The notes under the pieces are model-generated. The model was not told where the DNA came from and searched no databases. It was given only the letters and a program-made list of their open reading frames with translations. From assembly GCF_905475395.1 (NCBI RefSeq), contig NC_058339.1, positions 17,492,001-17,556,000 of the forward strand: a DNA stretch of 64,000 nt, read 5' to 3'. The DNA is from Chrysoperla carnea (taxonomy: Eukaryota > Arthropoda > Insecta > Neuroptera > Chrysopidae). The position numbers and the translations under genes are program-made. This document shows, one piece after another, positions 50,871-62,822 of this stretch (its first letter is position 1; each line of letters begins with the position of its first letter).

Positions 50871-51086
50871 TTTAAATTCTGAAACAGAAAATGCACGCAC
50901 TTTTTCGCGGGTAAAACTTCCATGTCTCTCTTGCTCTATACCTTCTACTGGTATAGTTACACGCATTTTTTTTGTGTGTGTAATTTCATAACTACATATG
51001 AAAGTTTACATTGTTATGGAAATTAACTATACATTAATTAATTTTTCAATAATGACATGATTTTATATTGAAATTTCAAGTTCGAA

Positions 51087-52465
51087 ATGTCGAATAATAA
51101 CGTTAGTCCAAAGGAGGGCAAAAAAGATGATGAAAACAGCATTGAGAATATTGAAGACTTCGGGACTAATGCAGATAATGAAGGCAGTAAAGACAATGCG
51201 AATGTTAAAGAAAGCAAAAATAATACAGAAAATGGAAACGAAGATATTGAGAATAATGCAAATAATTTGAATAACACGAACAATGAAGGCATCAAAGATA
51301 ATGAGGATATTGTAAAAAATGAAAGTAATGCTAATGGAAATAGTAAAGATAATGTAAAATTCAAAAATAATGATGAGAAAAATACTGACAGTGAAGATAA
51401 TAAGGATAATGACACTTATAACGAGAATAGTAAAGAATCCATAATTAAAAAAAATAAAACTGAAGATCACGAATTCAAAGAGAGTAATTATGATATATAT
51501 TTTGAGGATGATATTTTGTGTCGTATTTGTTATGATGATGGTTCAGGTGAACCACTAGTTGTACCGTGTACATGTAAGGTGACAAATTTTGAAAATTTTA
51601 TTTGAATAGACGATAGATACTGCCAAACAAAAATTCGCAAATTGTTCTATAGAAAAAGAGTATTCTTAAAAAAAGTTATTGCGTTCAAAGTGGTACATCT
51701 AATTGTGACACTGATTTTTTTCTTTGACCTCCGTTTAGAAGTCAACTTTGCTTCATACAGGAAATCACAGTTGTATTTTCTAAGAGCTTTATCTCACAAA
51801 TTATTACATCTCTGTAAAAATATTTGAAATCGTTATTTCTTTACGAGATTATTTCAAAAGACAACCACTTTTAATTTATTTGCAAAAAAAAAACCTTTTT
51901 TTGAATCTTTGAACATAAGGGCGCAAAAAACTTACCGATTACCGATAAGAAAAAAAATAAAGAAGTCTTTAAAATTTTGTCGAAATATTGATTATAGGGT
52001 ACAATGGCGTTTGTACATAAAACATGCTTAGAGCGTTGGCTAGCTGAATCAAATAGTAGTGCTTGCGAACTATGTCATTATCGGTATAATACACAAAGAG
52101 CTACCAAGTACAAAGTTTGTGAAGCAATATGTAAATGGTTACGATACAGTGATGAAGACTATGATTTTCCAGGACGTAACGTAAGAACGGACATAGTTGT
52201 TTGCTGTATGTTAACACCTTTTGCGTTTATCGGATCTGGTTTGTGTATATTAACAGCCGATTATTATTCAAATGAAAGATTTTCTAAAATACCAGCAGCA
52301 AGATGGACATCTATATCTTTGTTACTCATGATTGGAATTGTTGTAATAGGTTACTATCTATGGGTTTATATGGTAGTCAGATACCACGGACAAATGTGGT
52401 ATGCTTGGTGGCAACGAGATAGTATAGTTAAAGTTATTATAGCAGATGTAAATCGTGTTCCTTGA
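51087..52465 (+). CDS. Membrane RING-CH (MARCH-type) E3 ubiquitin ligase
   Basis: Two exons, 51087-51578 and 51998-52465, phase 0, 319 aa. Residues 1-135 are low-complexity and acidic, rich in Asn, Asp, Glu and Lys. A RINGv (C4HC3) domain follows: Cys145, Cys148, Cys161, Cys163, His171, Cys174, Cys187, Cys190, with CRICYDDGSGEPL, PCTCKGTMAFVHKTCLERW and ACELCHY. Two hydrophobic segments (about 230-251 and 268-291) are separated by a 16-residue loop. This is the layout of MARCHF2/3-like ligases, which ubiquitinate membrane proteins in the endosomal and secretory system. The intron splits the zinc site between Cys163 and His171. The long Asn/Asp-rich N-terminus is unusual for the group. The stop lies 157 bases from the convergent Sds3 stop. 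Confidence 0.9.
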
Positions 52466-52622
52466 ACTAAAATTTATAGTAATTCTATTTAATAGTAATC
52501 ATAATGGAACAAATTTTGGGCAAGCAAAAACAGTATTTTAAATTTGATAAATTTTTTGTATTTAATTCAAATTTTAAAAACAATGACACTTATTAAAAAC
52601 ATTTATATAATATATTAAAAAA
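52466..52622. other. Convergent 3' ends, RINGv gene and Sds3
   Basis: Only 157 bp separate the two stop codons, and no canonical AATAAA is seen on either strand within it. The 3' untranslated regions probably overlap. Confidence 0.5.
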
Positions 52623-55600
52623 TTAAGGTGCTCTTCTTTTAATTAATATTTTTCCACGAGTTAATTGTGTTAAATATATGCGTACTTTACTACCGTCAGA
52701 AACTTTCTTGACACAAATCTGTAACAAAAATACAAAACAGTAGATTATATTTAGTATGTATAAATTTTCTTTCTTAAAAAAAAAATTTTCCAGCTGTGAT
52801 TACTTTTTAGATACGTACATTATAGGATTTTAAAATTATAAACATATACTTACAGCTTCTGTTGCTATTGCTGAAATATTGCCTGCGAAACGTGGCATAT
52901 CTTTACCCTCAACATAAACTGATTGGCCTCGATGAAACCATCGACGTTCATACAAAAGTTTACCATCTTCAATTCTTGTTTCTACCAAAGGTTGTTCGAT
53001 AGGTGGTGTTGGAACTGGTGATGGCGTTGGAGGTGGAATAACTGTGACTATTGACAAATAATATAAGATTTATATTTAATTTAATTACAACGGCTAATTT
53101 AGTTTTAGCTGTACTCACTGTTGCTAAAGAAGAACGGAAGAAATCACAGACTATTTATATTTCTTTTGAAGTTTAAAAAAAATATATGAAAAAAAGGAAA
53201 TAAAAAAATATTTTTGGAGGTATTGTTAGTTCTTTTATGTCGAAAAAAATTCAGATTTTATATTCTTCCATATTTAAGTAAAAAAAATTCTATTAATAGC
53301 TCAAATTCAATTACAAAATTCAATTATTTTAGAGAGGTTATTTCATTTATAAAAATATTATAATGTAATTAAAACAATTTAAATTTTCTTTGCCTGTCAT
53401 AAAGCAACATTTCACAAATATATTTGCAGAAGATTTTCAAAATATTAGCGTTCCAGAAACAATATAATTATTTCCAAAGCGGATGTTTATAAAATTTATA
53501 AATAGGAAGGATAACAGTTCTACCATGAAACAAGAGAGGGAATGAAATACCAAATTGGGGAAGCCTTCAAGAAAAAGGATTTATTTTTGTAGTTAGCGTA
53601 CTTATAACTATGATATATAGGAACAGAGGAAAATGTTGAATATAAACTAAAATTATAAATTTAAAAAATTTCTTGATACTTAAGGTTGTTCGAACATTAA
53701 GACAATGTATAGATAAAAATCTAAATTTTGTATATGTTATTAATTGCACGTAACTCATACGTGTAAAAAATGTTTTGAAATAAAAATTATAATATTATAA
53801 TACCTCCAAAATTTAATTAAAGAAAAATTCTAATATCACTTAAAAAAATAATAGGAAGAAAATAAATATTAAGAAATATTATAAATAGTTTTATTCTATA
53901 AAACAGTGAAGTTTGTAACTAATAACTGATGATAAGCGTAATATTTTGTATAAAAGTCATTTCATTTTACCAGGTTTCCGTATAGTTGGTGTAACTACTT
54001 TTCCTCTTGAAATAGCTTTAATATCATTTTCAACTTCTTTTTCATCTAAAAGAAAAACAACTTGAGATGTTGTTGGTTTACGTCGCTTCTCTTGTACAGG
54101 AACTGGATCATTTGGCCGCCGTCGTAATTTTCTTGTCATTACAGGTTTTACCTGTTAAAATGTAAATATATCTGATTAAGAAAAAAAGAAAATAGTACAA
54201 GATCCGAATTAGGGTCGACCTTCACCCATCTGTTTACCGAATGAAAGTTATTTTTTATGAAATGTAAAATATTAACAAATATTCCTGTAACGGGTTGCCT
54301 TAAAAAATATGGTCCAGACCATTTTTAATATAAATATCAAAACTTGGAAAGCTTGTAAACATTATTTTTGACCAATATTTTGTGGCCAATCATATGCCAC
54401 CGTAATTGTAACAAAATTATCTTTATTTAGATATGCGAGTCAATGAATTAACAGATGCACGTAATTACTATTTTCAACTTGTATAAATGCGATAATAGTG
54501 AACGAAAAAAGGCAAACAACATAGCTGCTGCATATTCTTTATGGCTTTTACTTTCGAGTAGACCAAAATTCGTAAGATATGCAAGTCAGTGAAAAATTTC
54601 TAAAAATTTTACTCTTGATATTTTCACTAAAAGTAGTCTGGACCACATTTTTATAGGCAACCCATTGCAGGGATATTTGTTAACATTTTATATTTCATAA
54701 AAAATAACTTTCATCCGGTAAACAGATGGGTGAAGGTCGATCCTAATTGGACCTAAAGACTTTAGACTAAAAAGGCGACAGTTAGATTTGAACAAGGATC
54801 GGTAAAATTTTTGTCATCAGTTTTGTGCCCCTTCCAGTCATCTGAGAGGGCTGTCAATAACACTTTCTGTATTTGCGACTTTTCTGACGAGAAGGATAAA
54901 CTACATCTCATAAAAAAGCGATAAATCGAACTCATCAGCATTACCGCCTTTTTATTTTCTATTATCTTTTTGGTCATTAAAACTCTTGGTCCAATAGAAT
55001 TTTTTAAAATACAATTTTGTTTCACAATTCGCTCCTTGAGTGTATTGCTGTGAACAGCAGGTTGTTTGTCGACGTTATGAGTTCTTATTACAAATGCTGG
55101 AATAGAATTTTCTTAGCTAGAAAATCGAAGAGTCTAATGTTTAACGAGTCCCCAAAATCTTTGAATTTTAGAGTTAATTCACATTCTTTAACTATTATTT
55201 GTGCTAATAATGTAATCAAAATTTTGTCTAAAATAATCTTATTTATTTTCTATCAGCCAATAATTTTAAAAAACGAATAGCCTTTGTGATAAAATTTATA
55301 ATGAATTTTTTTTATTTGATCAACTTTATCAGTAGTGGATGGCAACTTGCACATAATTAATACGCTGTGAAAATACTCTACGCATGCACGGAATTTGTGT
55401 TGTTACTAAATTTTAAATAAAAAAGGAAATATTTATAATTTTATAAAATTGAAGTCATTATCAACCACTTTCTTATCAATACATCCGTTCAAACTATTTA
55501 AAATGATCATTGAAAAATATTTAATATTATTTCAAGTTTAGTTTAATTTGCGTTAATATTACAATTATTATTTTGTTAAAAAAGTTTTGTTTGTGATGGC

Positions 55601-58600
55601 TTCAAAAAATAAAAATCACAAAGAACGTTTTGGTTATCTGTGTAACAACGAAGAATTAGCAGACATATTTTTTATTTTAAAAAAAGGTGAAGAACAGCAA
55701 AGAATTCCAGCTCACAAGTTGGTTTTATCCGTTGGGAGTGATGTATTTAAAACTATGTTTTTTGGTAGTTTAACAACAGAATCAAATGAAATTAAAATAC
55801 CTGACGTTGAACCGGCTGTATTTCTGGCATTACTTAAATTTTTGTATTCAAATGAAGTAATAATTCATTCAGAAACTGTCATGAGTACTTTATATACAGC
55901 AAAAAAATATAACGTGGCAGAATTAGAAAGGCATTGTGTTAATTTTTTGAAAAACAATTTAACTGCCCAGAATGCTTTTTTTTTATTAAGCCAAGCTCGT
56001 TTTTACGAAGAATCGGAATTAGTTACAATGTGTTTGGATGTGATTGACAAAAATACAAGGGTAGCATTAGATTCTGGTTTTACTGATATAGATTTGGATA
56101 CATTAGTTGCTGTTCTAGAACGTGATACATTGCAAATCTTTGAATCCAAATTATTTAATGCAATTTTATTATGGTCGAAAGCTGAATGTGATAGAAAAGA
56201 ACTACCTGCAACTCCAAACAATCTACGTTCGGTGTTGGGATTAGCACTCAATTTAATAAAATTTCCGAACATGACATTTGAAAAATTTGTAAATGGGCCA
56301 GTTCAAAGTGGTATATTGACTGACTTTGAAATTAAAAAATGTTGTATAAATATAGCATCAAAAACAAACTCTACTGAAATACCTAGATGCTGCACACATC
56401 TTGCCAATCCTACTGAAAAACATTTAAAATTTTATTATAGAATGGAAAATATTGAAAAACAAGCAAATTTAGAGGATCAATTTAAGTTTACTCGACCAGT
56501 GGTAATCGTTGGTTTTGCTCTTTACACATATATTGTAAAGGATAATTCGAATGTTACGATAACTTTCAAAGAAAAAAATAACACGCTCTTCGAAAATAAT
56601 CAATTTAATTTATTATCTACGGCAAGTCTGGATTTACTTTTCATAGTTGATAAACCCATTATGATTTACCCAAATAATATTTACACGATAAATACTAAAA
56701 TTGGGAGACTTTCTGATGTAAGTATTTTTAAAATCACATACAAAAGTAATTTTTTTTCAATATTATGGGGTTAAATTTATGTCTCAGTTGTAATCTGTTT
56801 ATATGGATAAAATTATGGTGGTAAAATATTATCAAAATTAGTTTATACGTGCAATAATTTTTAAACCCTTACATTTATATTACAATCCCAAGTATGTAAC
56901 GCTTAGAAATAATGATGATACGAATAAAATTTTGAGAAAGGTGTTCATAAAATCATCTAATTAATCCAATTTCGTTTTTTCCACCCGTCTTACACGATAA
57001 CTCAAAAACGAAGAGATATCGAGCTGAAAATTGTATAACATTCTCAAGACTAAAAAGTAAATTTTGAGTTCGTAAATTGGCAAAATAAGAAAGAACAAAA
57101 ATTTAAATGTAAAAAATATTCCTCATAAAAAAAAACAACTCTTGTTTGAAACAATTGTTCATAAACATCATTGGAATCCCGTGAGGGCAAAAATTAAGGC
57201 AAAACTACAGTTCCCATTTTCTCCAAAAATATAAAAGATAGAGAGTTGAAAATTTGTGGGTAGCTTCAACGAATGAGCTTTGTGTACAAATTTCTAAAAA
57301 AGAAAAAACAAAATTTCTACATCAACAGAATTATTTTACATTGTAATTTTTAAATGTATGTTTTAGAAAATTTTTCATAAATGTGTTTTATATTTTAGTT
57401 CGAGCCGAATCCACGAAATCCAATACAAAGTACTAGTTTCCACAGGGCCCCGCCAATAGTGACACAACAGTCTGATTCGCAGCTGATTAGAAAGGTGAAA
57501 TCGTTAAAGCCGTTAAATATGAATTCAATTAATAGTTATATTTCGTGTTCAATGTTTCATGATTATTTTAGAAAAAGGATCGAAGATCACTTTATTTAAT
57601 AAAGTTTTCACGAGAGCATGCATGATACAGTATTTTTCACAATTCAATTTTATCCATACCGAAATTCTATTTCAGTCAAATGTAGCCATAATTATTTATT
57701 CATTCTAATGATATTTTATGTATTGTTTTTAGTTTATACGTGCAGTAATTTTTAAACCCTTACATTTATATTATAATCTCAAGTATGTAACGCTTAGAAA
57801 TAATGATACTAATAAAATTTTGAGAAAGGTGTTCATAAAATCATCTACTTAATCCAATTTCGTTTATCCACCCGTCTTACACAATAACTCAAAAACGAAG
57901 ATATATCGAGCTGAAATTTGTATAACATGCTCAAGACGTAAAAAGTGAATTTTAAGTTCGTATATGAGCAACATAAGAAAGAACAAAAATTTAAATGTAA
58001 AAAATATTTCTTTAAAAAAATAAATAACTTTTGTTTGAAATTTTTTTTCATAAACATCATTGGATTCCCGTGAGAGCGAAAATTAAGGCAAAATTACTGT
58101 TCCCATTTTCTCCAAAACTATAAAAGATAGAGAGTTGAAAATTTGTAGGTAGCTTCAACTAGTGAACTTTGTGTACAAATTTCTAAAAAAGAAAAAAAAA
58201 ATTTCTACATCAACAGAATTATTTAACATTGTAATTTTTAAATGTATGTTATAGAAAATTTTTCATAAATGTGTTTTATATTTTAGTTACAGGTGAATCT
58301 ACGAAATCCAATACAAAGTACTAGTTTCCACAGGCCCAGGCCAATAGTGACACCATGGTGTAATGGGGAGCTGATGGAAAAGGTGGAATCGTTAAAGCCG
58401 TTAAATATAAATTCAATTGACAATTATATTTCGTTTGAAAATTGTTCTGGCATTATTTCACAAATAATATTTTACGATTCAAAATAAATGAGAAAATTTT
58501 GATATTCTAATGTAAAATTAATAAATAATTTTTATACTTTACTTGGCGTAAATTCATTCAGACTTTATTCCCTCAGCGTAAAAGCATTTTACAAATCAAC

Positions 58601-60136
58601 TATTGATTCTTAGGTTTTGGAAAGACAATATCAAATTTTGTACTCTAACATGACCACTAGCTCTTATTTTATGTTAAATTATAAATTACCTCCGTTGAAT
58701 CACCAGTTAATTCCATTGAATGACGTTCAGATTCAATCATTCGACGTTTCTCTTCCAAATCAGCAAGAATATTTTCTCGCAAATCATTTTTCTTTTCCTC
58801 TAACTCCTTAGCTGCTGATATTGTTTCTTTAGTATATTCTCTTTCAGCGCATTCCATCATATACTCTCTGTAAATAGCATTCAATCGTCTGCGTTCTTCG
58901 CACTGGCTTTCCAGGCGACGAACACGTCGATTATATTCAGGATGCGTTTCATCTTTCAATTGTTGTAATTGTTTTTTTAAACTTGCTAATTTATCTTGAT
59001 ACATCCTGGATAAATATAAATTAATTATAAATTTTGCACAAAATGCATAAAAGAGGTAATAACTTGGCTTAGAGGAGAGCCATACCAAAATCATCATTTT
59101 TGGTCAACTTATTTTGAAACAAAATACATGGCAAGTCTACGTCTAAGGGGAGTTGCTTAGACCTATCCCCTGTTGGTACACCGAAAACGTAAAGCGACGT
59201 AAAATGCCATCCTTACATTACCCTTAGTCGTTGGGGTGTAAAGGGCGTTAATTTTTTTTGCAATTTTCTTTCTATCAAAATTTCAATTATTTTATTATAA
59301 ACCGAAAAGTTCAACATTTACTTCATATTCTTTTAACAAAGCTTAAATAGTAAAATTATTTTTATAATATTGAACTTTAAGAAATTCTTTTATTTAATTA
59401 TGGAATTGGCATTATATCATGAAGTTTATTTAAAAAAATAAAAATAAACTAAAGAAATCATAGCAAAATAAGAGAAGAAGCAACTACTCACTGTTCTTTG
59501 ATTTCGAGAGGTTCTTCATGATGCCCCATGTCTGTTTCACTAGCTTCTTCTGTATCTAAAAATTTTCAATCTATGTTAAACAAAAAAATCAAATCAAGCA
59601 ATCTCATATTTTAAGAAAATGTTTCTTATAGGGTTGTCAAGTTTGAGAAAATTAGGAAGAAACCCATCTACAAGTTTGAAAAAGTTCAGCAAAACAATTT
59701 TATTAGATAAAATCAAATCTAAAAACTTAAGAAAGATTAAGCACTGTTACCAGTTACTATACATACTTTCAGAAACACAAGTACGCTGAACGATTAAAGC
59801 CGCATTTCATGATTTGGTAACCCGTAATTTTGTAGAGCTCATGGCAGAGAAAATAAATAAATTTTAGTGCAAAAAATATTTTATTACGATATTCGGGAGC
59901 TTTAATCTGAAATCTGGAGAGCACTTATATCCATATAAACATCATTGAAGGAAAGACAATACGTGGTTGCTTGAATAAATCGTGAAACATGACAATTCTA
60001 ATTTTTTACCTTCATCGCTTTCATCGTGGGGTTCATCATTTTCACGATCGTTTTCATAATCATGGTATTTATCATCTTCAAAGTCAAATTCATCATGATG
60101 GTACGCAGACGAATATGGAGATCCCTGATACGACAT
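52623..60136 (-). CDS. Sds3: Sds3/SUDS3 homologue, Sin3-HDAC corepressor subunit
   Basis: Six coding exons on the minus strand: 60136-60010, 59555-59492, 59005-58690, 54151-53971, 53047-52854, 52718-52623. All are GT-AG, 325 aa (human SUDS3 is close to this length). Order: Asp/Glu-rich N-terminus, DTEEASETD, a long coiled coil from QMYQDKLASLKKQLQQL (about 64-165) for dimerisation and Sin3 binding, MELTGDSTEVKPVMTRKLRR then RPNDPVP, a Pro-rich linker (PPPTPSPVPTPP), and a C-terminal domain (RIEDGKLLYERRWFHRGQ, VRIYLTQLTRGKILIKRR). The protein scaffolds Sin3 with histone deacetylases for transcriptional repression. An in-frame upstream ATG at 60157 would add seven residues (MNTRKIK); 60136 is preferred. 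Intron 3 (58689-54152) is 4.5 kb and contains a whole gene on the other strand plus a foldback element. Confidence 0.94.
54207..54748. mobile_element. Foldback element in Sds3 intron 3
   Basis: Inverted ends of at least 140 bp: aattagggtcgaccttcacc, catctgtttaccg, aaagttattttttatgaaat, gtaaaatattaacaaatatt, with their complements reaching 54748. The interior of about 240 bp has no open frame. A partial relative is near 16130. Confidence 0.8.
55596..58487 (+). CDS. BTB-BACK-PHR protein nested in Sds3 intron 3
   Basis: Exon 1 55596-56717 (374 codons) splices in phase 0 to a last exon at 58287-58487, giving 440 aa. Residues about 10-118 are a BTB/POZ domain (NEELADIFFIL, IPAHKLVLSVGSDVFKTMFF, VFLALLKFLYSNEV, TLYTAKKYNVAELERHC). 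A BACK domain follows to about 235 (NAFFLLSQARFYEE, LFNAILLWSKAEC). The C-terminal part resembles the PHR domain of BTBD1/2/3/6 proteins (VVIVGFALYTYI, LFIVDKPIMIYPNNIYTI, ending ISQIIFYDSK like the family's QIPEVIFY). Such proteins are Cullin-3 adaptors that recruit substrates for ubiquitination. The PHR part is poorly conserved and shorter than usual. The whole gene lies antisense inside Sds3. An alternative last exon precedes the one used here (57399-57599). Confidence 0.85.
57399..57599 (+). CDS. Alternative last exon of the BTB-BACK-PHR gene (copy 2a)
   Basis: After the tattttag acceptor, a 66-codon frame is open in the same phase as exon 58287-58487 and stops at exactly the same codon. 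The first 47 codons stay similar (RNPIQSTSFHR and SLKPLN shared) but differ at about 18 residues. The last 18 codons are unrelated (SCSMFHDYF versus SFENCSGII), so this copy lacks the PHR-like QIIFY end. AATAAA at 57598-57603 overlaps the stop codon. It may be an alternative terminal exon or a dying duplicate. Confidence 0.6.
   Translation, partial: FEPNPRNPIQSTSFHRAPPIVTQQSDSQLIRKVKSLKPLNMNSINSYISCSMFHDYFRKRIEDHFI
57598..57603 (+). terminator. Poly(A) signal overlapping the stop of exon 2a
   Basis: AATAAA begins at the second base of the TAA stop. It would allow a transcript to end after the first copy of the duplicated exon. Confidence 0.45.
58520..58525 (+). terminator. Poly(A) signal of the BTB-BACK-PHR gene
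   Basis: AATAAA lies 33 bases past the stop of the second exon copy and about 165 bases before Sds3 exon 3 on the other strand. Confidence 0.55.
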
Positions 60137-60157
60137 CTTTATTTTACGGGTATTCAA

Positions 60158-62822
60158 CTTATCTGGGTCTTTTATTTATGTAATTTTAACTTATTTATTT
60201 ATTGTTTTATTTAAACACTTAAAATATTTAAAACAAAAACTATCACTCAACAACATAATTCACTTGAAAAATTTGAGTTTTACACTAATCCATGATAGTA
60301 TATTTCATTTTTAAACAAAACTATTTTGTAAATAATTCTATATTATTGGGGCAAAGTTATATAAATTTTCTGTATATCAACCGCTGAGATACCTAAAAGT
60401 CAAACTAATGAAAAATGTAATTATTTTAGTAAGTACACGGCAAATGGATTAAAAAACTTAAACGTATTGTTTGGTATTGTTTTTTTAGCTTATTTTATAT
60501 GCTTTGTAAATATTACAGATTCTGTCATGTGTAGTTACATATGTTTCCACCACTGTTGCCACTAGCTGTATACATCTTGTATGGATTACATTGTTGCCAA
60601 TTTTCCATAAACCCACACTCCACAGAAAAAAAAGTTTAATAGAGCCTAAATCTTAAATTTATCAAAATAGCGTATCAGAACATTAAGGCTGTTGTCCCGC
60701 TATGGGCATATCGACAGATAATTATAAATTTTTGTGTAATTATTAAGAATATAATAATACATTTACCATAACAATTTGAAGTTGATTGACATCTCTAACT
60801 CGACATAAATTTAATTAAAGTTCGGATAGTTAACATGGAGAGCATGGGAAAGGTTGTGTTTCATTCTTGAGATATAATTACTCAAAGTTACTAACTCAAA
60901 TTTTACTGTTGAACAGAAACAATTATATACAGACTTTAATACGATAATACAGAAGTTTGACTACGAGAATACCTCGCGTTTGTACATTAGAGTTAAAAAG
61001 AATACTTTATTTGACTATGTTTATGAATATTAAGCTTGTGTACTGTTGCTGTTAGATAGTATAAAACTAAAAAGTCAATGTATATAGTACACAACATTTT
61101 TACAATATTGCATGGAGACAAGCACCTTAATTTTTGGCCATGTAGATTTGGTTATTGGTCTAGAAATTAATCATAATATCTCATTAGCACACATTTATAA
61201 GTATACTAGAGTGATACCCACCCGCTAAAGATTGCTGTAAAGATTGGTTTCGCTTATCGCCTTTCTATAACACTCGCAATAATGGGATTTTTTATCAGGT
61301 AAAATTCATGTATGGTTTTCTATTTTTTTAATAGTAATTATTCATTGAGTATGTCAGAGAAGATGGCCGTGAAATATTTCATATTGATTATTTTTACAGA
61401 AATCTGTAATTTATGGTAACGTCAAATATCAAATTAAATTAATTTATTATTTTTTTATTTTTTTTATTAATATATCTTTATAAATTATATCTCATGTGTT
61501 ATTCTGAAGTATAAGCTATATTTCCTGTACAGTTTCATTAAAAACCATTCGCTAGTTTTAGCGTGAAAGCGTAACAAACAAACAAACAAACATGCTTACT
61601 TTCGCATTTATAATATATAGAGATACTAAAGTAAGCGGTAAAAATTTGATAACAATCGGTTCAGTCGACTTAACTTGCGTTTCCTATGCTATTATGCTAT
61701 TTTATTTATTTCATTATGAAATCGCACCTTTAAGTTAAACGCAGCCATTGGGTACGTCTTTAAGATATTTTGCAGGCGGAAGATTCAAATGATAATATCT
61801 TCAAGTCTTAAATCATCCTTAAACTGTTATTCGTAAAAAAGTGCCATTTTAAACAGTTCTCTTGTTTCAGATAATCAGATCACAAGAAAACAAATAGAAA
61901 ATTATGTATAATGAAAAAAATATAATACAAAAAATTGGTTTAGAAAGCTTGTCTTTGTCATAGATCAGAATAAAGATCAATTATTTCGATTTTATGGTAG
62001 GAATTTCGAAAAGGCGGGAATGTTAAAAATTGTTATGTATATAAATTGAAAACGCAAACTGTTTGCAAAATAATTAACATATTTAAGCACTGAATACCTA
62101 CATCATTTACGAGATATTTTTAGATGTATTATTACAATCATTTTTGTTAATTACGAATACATCATGTCGATGCTTTCGTATTAAATGCTCTTTGTGGAGA
62201 AACAATTATTTGTAACCTTCACTTATTTGTATTCTAGGTTATAGTTACAAGTAATAATAATTAATTAACAATAAATATTGTACGAAATATAGTTTTATTA
62301 ATTTTTTTTTTTTTGTTACTACGTGAAAGTTTTGAATTGGAAGTAAAAAATATATAGAAAAATTTTAAACTTTTCTAAATAATGTGGTAAGTGAAAATAA
62401 TAATTTAATTATTTATTGATTCCAAATTCAATATTCTATTGCAACATTGCAACTAAAATGCCGTGAACAGAAGACAGAACATAAACAATTAATTCGGTAC
62501 TGGTAAATTAAAACAAGATATTAGGTTAGATACCAATTTGTTGTCAATAATTTTGTTAATCAATTGTTTAATTTTAAAATAGATTTTTAAAGCAAATTGT
62601 AATCATTAAGTTATCAAGTGCATTGTGGTGATCATTTATTCTAAACTGGTCAAATACTTAAATATTTTCCGAGTTTATTTTACTTTTAATTGTATTAAAA
62701 ATGTGATAAAGTTTATAGTTTACATATATGAAATCAGTTACCTTGTTACCTAAAATAGAAATAACGTTAAATTTATCCAAAGTGATTATTTATAGGTTAA
62801 GATTAAATTGAATTGTGTTACA
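60158..62822. other. Intergenic between divergent genes
   Basis: Sds3 (minus) and the RRM-like gene (plus) are divergent with about 2.7 kb between starts. Apart from the retroposon tail at 61205-61622, no feature was recognised. A possible splice acceptor (tttatag) lies at 62790-62796 before the right-hand gene. Confidence 0.5.
61205..61622 (+). mobile_element. Non-LTR retroposon 3' end or derived SINE
   Basis: Begins atactagagtgatacccacc and ends with tttagcgtgaaagcgtaaca, (aaac)n, atgcttactttcgcatttat, aatatatagagata. This matches the well-known 3' tail of RTE-type elements in insects (gtttcat..aaaacc..tcgct..tttagcgtgaaag..taacaaac). Coding part absent. Confidence 0.65.

Larger units (their letters stand above)
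48558..51086. other. Intergenic between Tdc1-like and RINGv genes
   Basis: Holds the ~400-bp repeat copy (49029-49430) and the short repeat at 50660-50870. The last 100 bases should include the RINGv leader. No canonical AATAAA was seen close to the Tdc1-like stop. Confidence 0.5.
56841..58487 (+). repeat. Tandem duplication of ~760 bp covering intron end and last exon
   Basis: Sequence 56841-57599 is repeated at 57732-58487, with an offset of 888-891 bp (gtttatacgtgcaataattt / gtttatacgtgcagtaattt at the starts). Each copy holds a fragment of the ~550-bp dispersed family (inverted), the same splice acceptor, and a 201-base terminal exon. Confidence 0.92.

Noticed and set aside
51038-51470. 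Two hydrophobic frames of 125 and 135 codons on the minus strand
   Set aside because: They are the reverse of the Asn/Asp/Glu-rich start of the RINGv gene; no splice or family features.
58617-58811. 64-codon plus-strand frame
   Set aside because: Antisense of the Sds3 coiled-coil exon.
59942-60214. Plus-strand frames rich in Phe, Ile and His
   Set aside because: Antisense of the acidic first exon of Sds3.
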